From positions 2,294,001 through 2,358,000 of the forward strand of contig NEEC01000007.1 of the NCBI GenBank assembly GCA_002189035.1: 64,000 bases of DNA, written 5' to 3'. The position numbers and the translations under genes were made by a program. Positions 34,622 to 45,344 of this stretch are shown piece after piece (the first letter of the stretch is position 1; each line of letters opens with the position of its first letter). The DNA comes from Utricularia gibba (Eukaryota; Streptophyta; Magnoliopsida; Lamiales; Lentibulariaceae). The notes under the pieces were generated by a model. It did no database searches. It was not told the origin of the DNA and saw nothing but the letters and a program-made list of their open reading frames with translations.

Positions 34622-36210
34622 TTAGTAAACCATCTGTGGCTCAAACTCGGCGAAGTCGACGGAGCCCGATTCGACGGGTTTCATGAGGTACGCAGCCAGT
34701 ATCTCAGAAAGCAGAGCAGCAACAAGGGGATTCTCTTCAAGGCCTTGACGAAAGGTATGTCGTCAGACTCCCCTAGTGCTAGGAGTTGCTCGTTGATGAC
34801 CACCATCCTGTCCAGCTTCCTCTTGAATTCTGGGTTCTCCACATCCAGCACCGCTGGGAAGATCCTCGCAGTTGTGCGGTTGGTCTGTGAGTGAACTAAC
34901 TACTGGTTAGAGGCACAGTTTGCATTGATCTAGTGTAAGGGGATGGAATAGAGCATTGCCTCTATGATGACATGCATGTCGAATTCCTTTGTGTTGAGGC
35001 CAATGCCCTCGTAGAAAGCAGTTCTCTGGCAGTCATTGAGGTACATGGTCACATACACCTGTGTGGAGCAACAGCCATGGAAGACAGGGGAGGTTTAGTC
35101 TACGATATGCTCTGCAGTTTAAGACAGAGGAATGTGTTGAGTGGTTACCGAAAGGCAGAAGAAACGAGCCCAGAGCTTGGCCTTCCAGTCATTCAGGAAC
35201 TGGGGCTGTGCCTTCAGCAATGCGGTGAAGAAATCACCGTGCCGGTTCTCATCTTGGCACCAGTTCTCAAAGTACTTGAAGATGGGGTAGCACTGAAACT
35301 CAGGGTTCTGTTTCAGATGTCTGTATATGGTGATGTATCTCCAGTATCCTATCTTCTCAGACAAGTATGTTGCATAGAAGATGAACTTTGGCTTGAAAAA
35401 AGTGTACTTTCTGGCCTTTGTCAAGAACCCCAAGTCCAAAGCTAAGTTGAAGTCAGAAAGTCCCTTGTTCAGGAAGCTGATTCGTTATCAAGAAACAAGA
35501 TCAGGCCATCTCTAGGATAAGGCAACAAGGGCAAAGTCTTAACTTGAAGCAGCACTTACCCAGCATGACGAGCTTCATCCCTTGACATTAGGGAGAAAAT
35601 TTCAGCTACCACAGGGTTTGTTTTCTACACAGGCAACAATAATGTAGACTCAATTAGCAGACACATACAGCTTTTAGTTCAAAGTTCTACTAATTGGAGA
35701 TAAGGTACATGAGTTAGTATGTTTTGTGGTGATAAGAAATGGAATGTGAAATGGGGATACCTTGAGTCTCCTCCCAAGCTCTTTGTAAAGAAGAAAACCA
35801 GAGAATTCAGCAGTGCAAGATCTCTCCAAGAACTCAACAAAAATCTGCCTCAAGGGGCCCTCGAGTTTATCAGCAGCTTCCTTGAACTCCTTATTCCTGA
35901 CAAAATGGGTTTGATTGAAATCCGTCTTGAACTCCTGTAAACAAGCCTCGAAATCAGCGAGATTGAGGTTCTTGTTGATCTCCGTGCTGAAAAGCCTCTC
36001 CATTTCATCGAAATCGGTAGTGTAGAATCGTGGGGTCAAAAGGGTCTCCTTGATTTCCTGCTTTTGGTTCTTCTTCTTGCCGGCGACGGCGGATGCTGGC
36101 GGAGGCGGAGTCACGGTGCCTGACATTCGGACCGTGAAAGTTCTCGAAGTTGGGGCTCTGGGGACGCCGAATTTGATGAGGGGTTTCACCAATGCCATTT
36201 CTGCCGCCAT
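34622..36210 (-). CDS. CHL27: Mg-protoporphyrin IX monomethyl ester cyclase, aerobic (CHL27/CRD1), with a 1-bp frameshift
   Basis: Five exons: 35761-36210, 35560-35624, 35149-35476, 34960-35058 and 34622-34884. The start [10 protein letters not shown] is the same as in Arabidopsis and opens a chloroplast transit peptide. The mature protein is strongly conserved, with di-iron ligands in [11 protein letters not shown] and [11 protein letters not shown]. It forms the fifth (isocyclic) ring of chlorophyll in plastid membranes. In the last exon the frame breaks after [12 protein letters not shown]. The expected end ([19 protein letters not shown] ... EFEPQMVY) lies in the next frame. One base is missing at the run of four G at 34726-34729 (plus strand). 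With it the gene would have 401 residues. Intron 4 starts with GC (GAG|GCAATG). Confidence 0.93.
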
Positions 36211-36359
36211 TTTCCAAGGTGCCAGCAATCACTTCAGCAGCAGAACCTTCAGCCTCGTCTACAAAACATCCATCGGAGCAGTGGAGTGCCGCATATAAAT
36301 GAGTGATGCCTGATGGCAGGGAAGAAATCTAATCTCATCCAAGAACGTAATGCGTATGA

Positions 36360-36365
36360 CACGTG
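36360..36365. promoter_or_regulatory. G-box (CACGTG) upstream of CHL27
   Basis: CACGTG, inside CACGTGGC, lies 150 bases upstream of the CHL27 ATG. A TATA-like ATTTATATG (minus strand) occurs at about 36292-36300 between them. G-boxes bound by PIF, HY5 and related factors are common in chlorophyll-synthesis promoters. Use here is inferred. Confidence 0.5.
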
Positions 36366-36774
36366 GCGTCCTGTTATGGGCCACCTTGATTACCCCGAAG
36401 GCTGTCATGGCCGGTCGTTTCAGTCGAGTTCCGGTGGCCTGAAACTCTCCACATAATCTACGAAACCTTGAAAAGATGATATTTTGAGGGGGAATTATGG
36501 AAGTTGAAACCCATCCTCGTTCCTTTGGATAACTACTCTACAGAAGTTGCTCGAATTTCAGGACAAAATGACCAGTCCGATAACAGTAGACAGCAGTTCA
36601 TGGCTTACTACTAGATACTGACAACAACACAGTACCCCAAGCAGGAGTTGAAGTACCAAAAAGCAACAATGCAACACACACAGCTTGGTCTAATCTGTAC
36701 TTCCTAACAAAAGTTCATCATATCCTAGACACAGAATCCAGCAATTTCTGCTGAAACTTCAAAAGGGTGATTCA

Positions 36775-38838
36775 TCATCCATAGAAATACCCCCTGCAGA
36801 CATCAGATCCACACAGGCATTGCCTCCTACCTTGGTCTGGAGATACGGTGCCGTAGTCATATGTCAGCTCCTGCATAAGAGGGATGTGGCGGATAGCGAA
36901 GAAGGCTACATGGAAATATGAATCGTGATTGCTCTCGCTTATAACAGGTTGCCAGAATACATTTGGGGAGCAGCTATGGTTCATGAACCGGGCGACATTT
37001 CCTGTGTCTTTTGAACTTATGATGAGCGGTAAAGGAGCCTTCCCGGCAGTGGGAGAGCTCCGTGCAGGTTCTAAAGGTTCATAGGAACGTGTGGAGTCAA
37101 AGACGTACTCATCATCTTCACTCCCAGACTCATTTCTGCTTATGATGTCCCCAGCGTACACACAGATGAAAGCACCTGCACGAATGGGATCCCAGGACCT
37201 CAGGCCCCAACCTCTGTTCTTTGTCTTGAAAACTTCAAGACGAACCTTCAAGCCGGCTTGTGACATGCGATTCCGGCAGCTTGGAGGGCAAGAACAAGAC
37301 TCCCCACACTCATATATGGGAGATTTGCTGAACAAGAGAACTCCATTCGAGGAGTAGGGGATAAATCCACCATTTTTCGCATTGCAAGAGCAGCTAGTGT
37401 CACCCGGTTGACATCCCCCTGGGCAGCGGCAACCCAAATAAGGCTTCGACAAAGGGAATGGCTTTGTGTACCTAAGATATGGGGTATAAATGAAATGAGC
37501 CGGTCCCTTTTCACGATCAACATCATTCACAAGAGATATTGGTTGAATCTCAGCTCCTGAAGTCAGGTCTGGAAGAATAACACCAGGTCGTGAAGCTGTG
37601 CCATCTTTCCACTGTTGAATTGATTTCCACAATGAGAAAGCTTCAGGCTGCCCAGGTAACCTCTCAAGCTTATACTTAAAAACACTGCAACCAGCTGCAT
37701 TTTTCTCCGTCCATGAATGCTTAATTTTATACAGCCCGTCATAAACATAAATCTTACCAGTTGCATTAGCTGGATCCTTTACCCCCCTTACAACTCTTAC
37801 CTCGTTACCACGATGAAAACTTTTCTCTAGAGCAAGATTTCCCCTTACTAGCTTCTGATCAGACATGGCACCATCCCTCTGAAGGCCTCCCTGGCCACTG
37901 TAAATCAGCACATCTGCATCATCACCATCATCATCATATCCTCCGGATGACACAATGCTGACAGCAATAGGTTCTTCATCTGCACTAATTTTAAAGCTCA
38001 TATAGTCTATCCCAGCCATGCTCGGAGCATGTAATCCCACAAGGCACAGTTCCATCCGAAATAAAAATATATCACCAACCTCAACTCCCCCAACATGCCC
38101 AACTCTTTTTGTACAATTCGTCCGTATTCCTTTTGACATCAAAAGGTTGCCAACTTTCAGGTCTGGGCGTTTAGTAACAGACCTTTCATTGGTTTCTTCC
38201 ATCTGGGTCAGCCGCTTCCTTATCAAATCGTAGACCAAGAGTAAGGTGGCAACTGTACCCCTGTCGCCTTTTGCTCTTCTAAAGTCATCAAACTGCTGAA
38301 GCTTAAAGGCAGATAGGTAGCCATTGACTAGAGAATCACTATCAAATTCCCCACTTTTCGCAGTTTCTTTCCTCAAACGACCCTTTCGCCTCTCAGAGCT
38401 ACTTGCAACGGCTGCAGTGAACCCACTATCATATTGATCATCTTGATTTAATGAACCACTGCATCCATCTACCTCCACAGACACACGGGTTCTAGATGCT
38501 CTCTTACGGGGACCAGTGCCACCATTTTCTTGTGATGTTGGTGTTCTAAAAGAATTCAAAGGAACAGGAGCTGGTATATTTTCATGCACCCCAGAATTAG
38601 AAGTTGGATTCTCTGCAGCGGTGTAAGCTCCACAAGGGCCAACAAATGGGTAAAACGGTTGAATTCCTGAGGGAAAAGGGCCTGTAGGGGAGACGCAAAC
38701 GAAGGGTGTAGGCTGAGGAGATGAAACGGAAGAAAGGGTTGGAGGGTTTGGGAATACTGGGACAAGACATCTGATTGGCTTTACATCCAACACCCTAGAT
38801 TTATCAATTGTTCCATTGGAACTTTGAGCTTGCTCCAT
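36775..38838 (-). CDS. SUVH-type histone H3K9 methyltransferase (SUVH1/SUVH3 group, 687 aa)
   Basis: A single uninterrupted frame, as is usual for this group. The first ATG of the open frame is 38838 (MEQAQSSNGTIDKSRVLDVK); the upstream part of the frame uses no ATG. After a Pro-rich N-terminus with RKRASRTR comes the SRA/YDG domain (VGHVGGVEVGDIFLFRMELC through YVYDGLYKIKHSW), which reads methylated cytosine. The pre-SET Cys cluster follows (CRCPGGCQPGDTSCSC ... CGESCSCPPSCRNR), then SET with RGWGLRSWDPIRAGAFICVY, NHSCSPNV and LTYDYG, and a post-SET CLCGSDVCRGYFYG at the very end. SUVH1 and SUVH3 bind methylated promoters and support transcription, while other members silence; which applies here is not visible. 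Confidence 0.95.
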   Translation of the reverse strand: MEQAQSSNGTIDKSRVLDVKPIRCLVPVFPNPPTLSSVSSPQPTPFVCVSPTGPFPSGIQPFYPFVGPCGAYTAAENPTSNSGVHENIPAPVPLNSFRTPTSQENGGTGPRKRASRTRVSVEVDGCSGSLNQDDQYDSGFTAAVASSSERRKGRLRKETAKSGEFDSDSLVNGYLSAFKLQQFDDFRRAKGDRGTVATLLLVYDLIRKRLTQMEETNERSVTKRPDLKVGNLLMSKGIRTNCTKRVGHVGGVEVGDIFLFRMELCLVGLHAPSMAGIDYMSFKISADEEPIAVSIVSSGGYDDDGDDADVLIYSGQGGLQRDGAMSDQKLVRGNLALEKSFHRGNEVRVVRGVKDPANATGKIYVYDGLYKIKHSWTEKNAAGCSVFKYKLERLPGQPEAFSLWKSIQQWKDGTASRPGVILPDLTSGAEIQPISLVNDVDREKGPAHFIYTPYLRYTKPFPLSKPYLGCRCPGGCQPGDTSCSCNAKNGGFIPYSSNGVLLFSKSPIYECGESCSCPPSCRNRMSQAGLKVRLEVFKTKNRGWGLRSWDPIRAGAFICVYAGDIISRNESGSEDDEYVFDSTRSYEPLEPARSSPTAGKAPLPLIISSKDTGNVARFMNHSCSPNVFWQPVISESNHDSYFHVAFFAIRHIPLMQELTYDYGTVSPDQGRRQCLCGSDVCRGYFYG

Positions 38839-40727
38839 GCAAACAACAACCAGAAGAAACACAACAAACACTCTTCAAAACCTCGTAACAGATAAATTAG
38901 CAGTTGAGCAAGAGCTACACGTTCTGTTAATGCCAAGGGAGTTCTCCGGCAGACTTGAAACTCTCATTCCAAATCACGAACAACAACATATGACCTGCAA
39001 TAAGAAAAACGCATACTAAGCTTGGGAAGTAAAGTGGCATGCACCCAAATAATAAACTAATAACAAACTTTGCTTTCAGACTGATAAATGCAGTCTACAA
39101 TGAGAGAGGCGAAAAACAAAACTCAGGCAAAGAACCGATTTTGCTCGTTCGAATGGGTGCAAACTCTTGAGCACAAGTGAAACATAGAAAAAAAAAGGGT
39201 AAAGCAAAATGAGTACAAAGTGATCCCACAATTCCAGCAGACAGAAAAGTGGGTGAACGCGAATTCGAAGCAAAATTGAGAACTACCGCAGCAAACCCAA
39301 AAGTGAGAAACCCTCGAGTTTAACGAAATTCTGGCCAGTCTAGTATGTGAAGAAGAAGAAGCATTAATCTGTTAAATGACAGAACCACACTGGCAAACTC
39401 CAAACCCCAAAAAGTGATGAAGGAAAGGTAGTTACCCCTTGTTATTACGAAAGCTCGAAACTTTTACTCTTCCAAGGTGGTGGAATTTCAAGATGCACTC
39501 TGTGGGTTCTTTTGCCGTCTCTTTGAAACATCAAGTATACGTTACTTCAAAATCCCCCCTTTGTCGCTTTTGTTCATCCTTATCATTTCTTTTTTGTGAT
39601 GATTGTGATCCACTTAATGCGAAATTATCATCTTTAATGAACCCAAATCTGAAATTTCCACCTGCTCATCCTAATGATTTCGGGCTTGGAGGTGGGACAA
39701 TGAATGGGCTATGTAAGGCATTCTTTATGTCCTCTTTTCAGTTATCTGCTTCCTATTCCCCGCATTCACAGCGAAGAGACGTTAATGATGTACCTCTATC
39801 TGTATTGGATTACGCTATTTGACAAGCGTGATGCTTAAAGGAAGGTCGACTGGTTGGTTTGCACGAAAGGGAGAAATCTGCTTGCTTCAAGGCAAAGATA
39901 AGATCATCATGCTTCCCGATGTTCAGCAACTTCAAGCAATTTGAAGGCGCAAGTGTGATGACAGAACAAGCTTGCTTGTTATGATTTCAGACATGTTCAC
40001 TGCATAGTCTCATTCCTATCGCTCCTGCACTACGCTGAAAATTTATCTGGGATTTCATTGTATACATATGAAACACTGAGGAGACTCCCCTTCGCTGGTC
40101 CATCCATCTGTTTTTCAGGTAGAAGACCTTCAATAAATAACTTTGTTAGTAGTTTTTTTGTCTTGCCCACAAAGAAATAACGTTTCTTTTTGGATTTCGA
40201 CATATTTTCTTTTGATGATTTTCCATTTTGAATGAGCTAGTGTTGGCTGTTTCTTTCGTAGTTGTTTCTTCGATTTGCTTCTAACTCCAGCCAAGCACCT
40301 CATGGGACGAATGTTGGATGGTTTTGCGTGCAAGGCCCTGACATTATGTCATCTATGTCAGCTATTTAACAAAAGGCGTGATCTTACTCCTTGAAATGCT
40401 CATCTTGAATGAATGAATGAATGAAGCATGGTAGGACATCTAACAGAAGAACGCTACATAATCCTCTTTTTGCTTGCATTGTTGGACTTATAACAGCTAA
40501 CAGAAGGATGCGTGCACAATAGAAACAAGCTGTTACAAAAACTTGGGATATACAGTCGGGGTCTATATTTCTGTGCTTTGGTGGTGGTTGAGTTCAAAAG
40601 GAAGCTTTTTCGATTTATAGAGCTTACACCTACGAAAACATTTCTACCTTTCCATAGGCAAAGATACTTGATTTGCGTGGATGCTCGGTTCCTAACAGGT
40701 TCTGAGAGTCTTAGCTCAGAGGAAGAA
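38839..40727. other. Divergent promoter region between SUVH and arabinofuranosidase
   Basis: Apart from the hypothetical frame at 39493-39822, no gene was recognised. The SUVH leader probably extends to about 39430 on the minus strand. A GAAT repeat lies at about 40407-40424. Bases from about 40500 on are likely leader or promoter of the arabinofuranosidase gene. Confidence 0.4.
39493..39822 (+). CDS. Hypothetical protein, 109 aa
   Basis: An ATG frame (MHSVGSFAVSLKHQVYVTSK) with several Cys residues (PLCRFCSSLSFLFCDDC) and no recognised domain. It lies in the divergent region between the SUVH gene (left) and the arabinofuranosidase (right), where the leader of the SUVH transcript may overlap it on the other strand. 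It could be a short gene with a transit-like N-terminus, a first exon, or chance. Confidence 0.25.
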   Translation: MHSVGSFAVSLKHQVYVTSKSPLCRFCSSLSFLFCDDCDPLNAKLSSLMNPNLKFPPAHPNDFGLGGGTMNGLCKAFFMSSFQLSASYSPHSQRRDVNDVPLSVLDYAI

Positions 40728-43700
40728 ATGGTTGCATTTACACGGTTGCTCAGCACTCTGCTGCTGTTTTTTATTCTTCTGATTCATGGGCATCATTCAT
40801 CATCGGCTGATGCAATTGAAGCTGATCAGACTGTTGCGCTTTTTATAAATGCGTCTGAAGCATTGGCAAAGAAAATACCAGAGACCATGCTTGGTGTATT
40901 TTTTGAGGTGTGTGTTTTCTGACTCTGTAGATGTGTGTAATGGTTCATATAGCATCCATTTTTTCAGTGTTCAATGAAAAAACTTTTCGTTATTTATCCA
41001 CATTGAAGCTTGAAACATTGTTGTTAAAACGCACACAGGAAATCAACCATGCTGGAGCTGGAGGATTATGGGCTGAGTTGGTCAACAACAGAGGTCATCT
41101 TAAAAATATTTTACCTTTTCATTATGTGTTGTATTGAACTTACCATCATTTTTTTTCTTACCCCTTAATATTCATCCCTGTATGAAAATGTAAAAGAAGC
41201 CCCATTCTTGATCCTTCAAGATCCTATCGACAACTCATGCTTGTGCTTGATTATCACTAAACACCTTTTAGATCCTGTTATACTTATTTAACTTTATTTT
41301 TTAAAAGCCTGTCATCGTTTTATGTGTATGGGTACAAATTTCCACCGTACATGGAATACATAAGAATCTTCTTTGTAAGTGTTCATATGCTTTCATGTGG
41401 GATTCATCTCATGCATCCATGTCATTCCCATTTCCGCAGGCTTTGAGGCTGGTGGCCCAAATGTTCCTTCGAATATTGACCCTTGGTCTATTATTGGAGA
41501 TGACAGTTCATTAATCGTATCAACAGATCGTACCTCATGCTTTGACCGAAATAAGATTGCATTAAAAGTAGATGTGCTTTGTGACCAGGAAGGTCCCAAC
41601 ATTTGCCCTGCTGGAGGAGTAGGAATATATAATCCTGGCTTCTGGGGAATGGTATATTCTTATTCTGCTTTTTAGCTGCTATTAAGATTATAAAGGAAAG
41701 TAACTAGATGTTTTCCATTCGTTTCTAGTTTTTAGTTCATCTTGCTTTTCTTAAAGCATTTCCCTCGGAAATATGATGAATTTCGTGCCAGTATGAAAAA
41801 GTTCTTCGTCAAGTGATGCAGTTTTCAGATATTGTACTGTTGTTTAATAAGAAGAGTTGTCCTTTTGGTTACCTGTAATGACTGACTGCAAGGAGAACAC
41901 GTTTTTGTGTTTCTTGCAGAATATTGAAAAAGAAAAGAGTTACAAGTTGGTTTTTTACACTCGCTCATCCGGCTCATTTGATTTGACCGCATCATTAACT
42001 GACTCAACAGGATCACGGACATTGGCTGTCAAAACCATCTCGTGCGGCTGCTCAATATCCTGATTATTCTTTTCGTTAAACAGTGCTCTGTGGGTTTTGA
42101 TGTTTAAGCCTGTCTCCTTGCAGATCTTCTGGTTTTTCCAACTGGACGAAGATAGAACTTACTTTAAAAGCAAATGAGACTAATACAAACTCAAGGCTTC
42201 AACTTGTAACAGCTAGAAAATGTGTCATTTGGTTCGACCAAGTATCATTGATGCCAACTGACACACATAATGTAAGCACTGAAATACTGTCATTTACTAC
42301 TCTTGGCTGCATTTTTTCCCCAGTGCTGAAAAATGAGAGTTTCCTGATTCCTTTTTCCACTGCAGGGCCATGGCTTTCGGAAAGATCTATTTGATATGGT
42401 GAAAAATTTAAGGCCTGCATTTCTGAGATTTCCAGGTATCCAAAGTAACATTTTTTGGTCAAAGAATAGACTCACAACCACCTAATCTGATCAACATGAC
42501 GTTTGGTTATTGATTGGCTTGCATTCAACTTAATCTTCACAGTCTGGATTGAAATCTCCAGTTTTATTTTTAAGCTTCGTGATTCTATCCAGGAAGCCTC
42601 AACTTTTTTACTTCCAAAGTAACAATAAACACGTTCTCTTTGTTGGAAGATTGGGAGCTCGAACACTCTTTACATACACTTTGGCAGGTGGGTGCTTTGT
42701 GGAAGGTGAATGGCTAAGGAATGCATTTCGCTGGAAAGAAACGATTGGGCCATGGGAGGAGAGACCAGGCCATTTCGGTGATGTTTGGATGTACTGGACA
42801 GATGATGGTCTGGGTCACTTTGAGTTCCTTCAGGTAATTTTTCTTCTTTGTAGTTGTTGTCATCCGCTAGTCTCAGCCAGGCATGTAAATTTCCTTGATA
42901 GTATAATATCCTTGAGCACTTGTATCCTCAGCTTGCAGAGGATTTGGGTGCATTGCCAGTGTGGGTTTTCAACAATGGTACTGTATGTTACCTCTTTTGG
43001 CACTATATTCTCATTTGGAGCCTCAGTATCTTTCCAGGTTTATTCTTTTTTCATTGTAATGTCCAATGGTTTTAGGGATCAGCCATACAGATGAAGTTGA
43101 GACATCAAACATCGCACCTTTTATACAAGTATTTTTTTTCCTCATACTTTTAGAGATCAACATCATCGAAGCTTATGTAGCATATTGGTTGTAAATTTAG
43201 TGATCATCTTTCTAATTGCTGAAATTTCCAAAAAATGTTAGGAAGTTCTTGATGGCATTGAGTTCAGCAAAGGTGATGCTAGCACAAAATGGGGTTCTGT
43301 TCGAAAAGCTATGGGGCACCCTGAACCGTTTAATTTGCAGTATGTAGCTGTGGGAAATGAAGATTGTGGCAAGCCAAACTACGTAGGTATAGAATGTGTA
43401 TTCATTTTGGATTACGTTATTAGCTCTGTGATGATGATGATGATAGTAGTGCAGTAATACATTACCGTCGTTATAGAATATGAAAAATGAATGTAATGTT
43501 CTGTTGTTCTTCCAACGCAGGAAACTACCTAAAATTCCACTCTGCCATCAAGCAAGCATATCCTGAAATCAAAATAATATCCAATTGTGATGCTTCATCC
43601 CGGCCACTTGATCATCCAGCTGATCTATACGATTTTCATGTAAGGAATTTGTATGATTGTTAGAAGGCCCTTGTGTTTTCCAGGCTATCAATTGCTTGTA

Positions 43701-44843
43701 TATTTTTGGGGTAATAGATTTATAGCAGTGCAAGTAACGTCTTTGATGCTGCACGCCGTTTTCATGGAAAATCTTCAGATCCTCCAAAGGTCCATCAGTT
43801 GTTGTTTTTGCTTGGAAACTTTACTATTGTGGCTGGTAAATGTGATGCATGATGAAATGGTGCAGGCTTTTGTGAGTGAATATGCTGTCACTGGAGATAA
43901 TGCTGGTAAAGGAAGCCTTCTAGCAGCTCTGGGTGAAGCTGGTTTTCTCATTGGGCTCGAAACAAACAGGTTTTACTGCGATTGATCTGTTCTAGTTTCT
44001 TCCCAGAATGCCATTGATTTCTTCTTTTCCCTTGCTCGCAGCCACGCCATTGAAATGGCAAGTTATGCACCATTGTTTGTGAATAGCAATGACAGGAGGT
44101 ATATTACATTGCATATCCTTTTTTCTTGTCAGTGTCTGTGTCTCTGCTTGCATCAAACTCATGCTGCTCTGTGCAATAGATGGAACCCGGATGCAATAGT
44201 TTTCAACTCTTACCAGTCCTATGGAACTCCAAGCTACTGGATGCAACGCTTTTTCGTCGAATCCAATGGTGCCATGGTTCACAATGTTACTCTTGAATCC
44301 AATCTTTTAAATACTCTTACTGCATCTGCTATTACATGGAAGGATGCAGAGGGTAAACAGCACCTGAAAGTGAAAGTATGTACCTGTTTCCTGGCTTCCA
44401 CACTATGTATTTGTTCATGCTTGCCTTCAACTTCAAGTTTTGGTCTTCAGGTGGTGAATATCGGTTCGAATGTCGTGAAACTTCAAATATCTATCGAGGG
44501 CCTGGAGTTGAACTCATTACAACAATTTGGAGCAACGAGGACAGAGCTGAAATCTGATCATGTGATGGATGAAAATTCTTTTGAAGTACCGAATAAGGTA
44601 CTTGCTTCTATACCATATCCCCTTCCCCTTAGTGTTTCATTTCTGGCAAATGGAAATCCTCTCGACTTCTGCGGTTTCGATCAGGTTGTGCCGTCGGAGA
44701 GTCGGCTGGACGATGTTGGAGATCAGATGGATGTTGTAGTGTTTCCGCACTCCTTGACCTCGTTTGATATGTTGATTAGCTCCAGCAGCATGAAACTCAG
44801 GAGTGTGGGATCAGGTTCTGTGGGGCTTGAAGCCTCTCGTTGA
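40728..44843 (+). CDS. Alpha-L-arabinofuranosidase, GH51 (ASD1-like, 705 aa)
   Basis: Sixteen exons: 40728-40907, 41039-41093, 41440-41651, 41920-42041, 42124-42271, 42366-42435, 42688-42833, 42932-42977, 43076-43128, 43242-43386, 43521-43639, 43718-43789, 43866-43969, 44042-44098, 44180-44375 and 44451-44843 (2118 bases). A signal peptide (MVAFTRLLSTLLLFFILLIHG) sends it to the cell wall. A carbohydrate-binding-like N-terminal domain precedes the GH51 barrel: GHGFRKDLFDMVKNL, FPGGCFVEGEW, acid/base E384 in AVGNEDCGKPNY and nucleophile E461 in AFVSEYAVTG. A beta-sandwich closes the protein. It removes arabinofuranosyl side chains from arabinoxylan and pectic arabinan. An alternative ATG upstream in the open frame is less likely because it would bury the signal peptide. 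Confidence 0.95.
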
Positions 44844-45344
44844 AACTATGGGCGCCTTGGATGTACTGTGGCACCTGCAACTGCTGGTTCAGTGTCATCA
44901 GCTTGTTCATCTGTTGCATTGTGTCCATTAATGAAGCATCTGTTGTCTTCTGAAACTTTTTCAATCAACTAAAACATGGTTGTCTTGTGGACTATAAAGT
45001 TCCAAGTTGCAACTCTTCCGGATAGAGCTCTAAAGTTCCAAGTTCCCAAGAACACAAACGCTCCTAAGCTATGACAGACATCGTTGTAAACAGGCAGCCA
45101 CGCACAGGGACTCATGTAGTAGCAAGGAAGACCTTCAGAACTCGATGAAAGTTCGCAATGTGGTGGAAATTGAACCCCCAAATTCGGACATGGTGCGTCC
45201 TGACGACCAAGAACAGGGTGCCGGCGCCGGCGCTTAAGATGGAATGTGCAGGAAATTGTCCTGCACTAAATGGAAGGTTAGTGGTCAACTGGAGGAGTAA
45301 CACTACAGATAATGACATAACCTGGAGGAAGACACTCACCGTGG
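44844..45344. other. Shared 3' region of convergent genes
   Basis: This 500-bp stretch lies between the stop codons of the arabinofuranosidase (+) and ALADIN (-). It contains only their 3' UTRs as far as can be seen. Confidence 0.5.
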
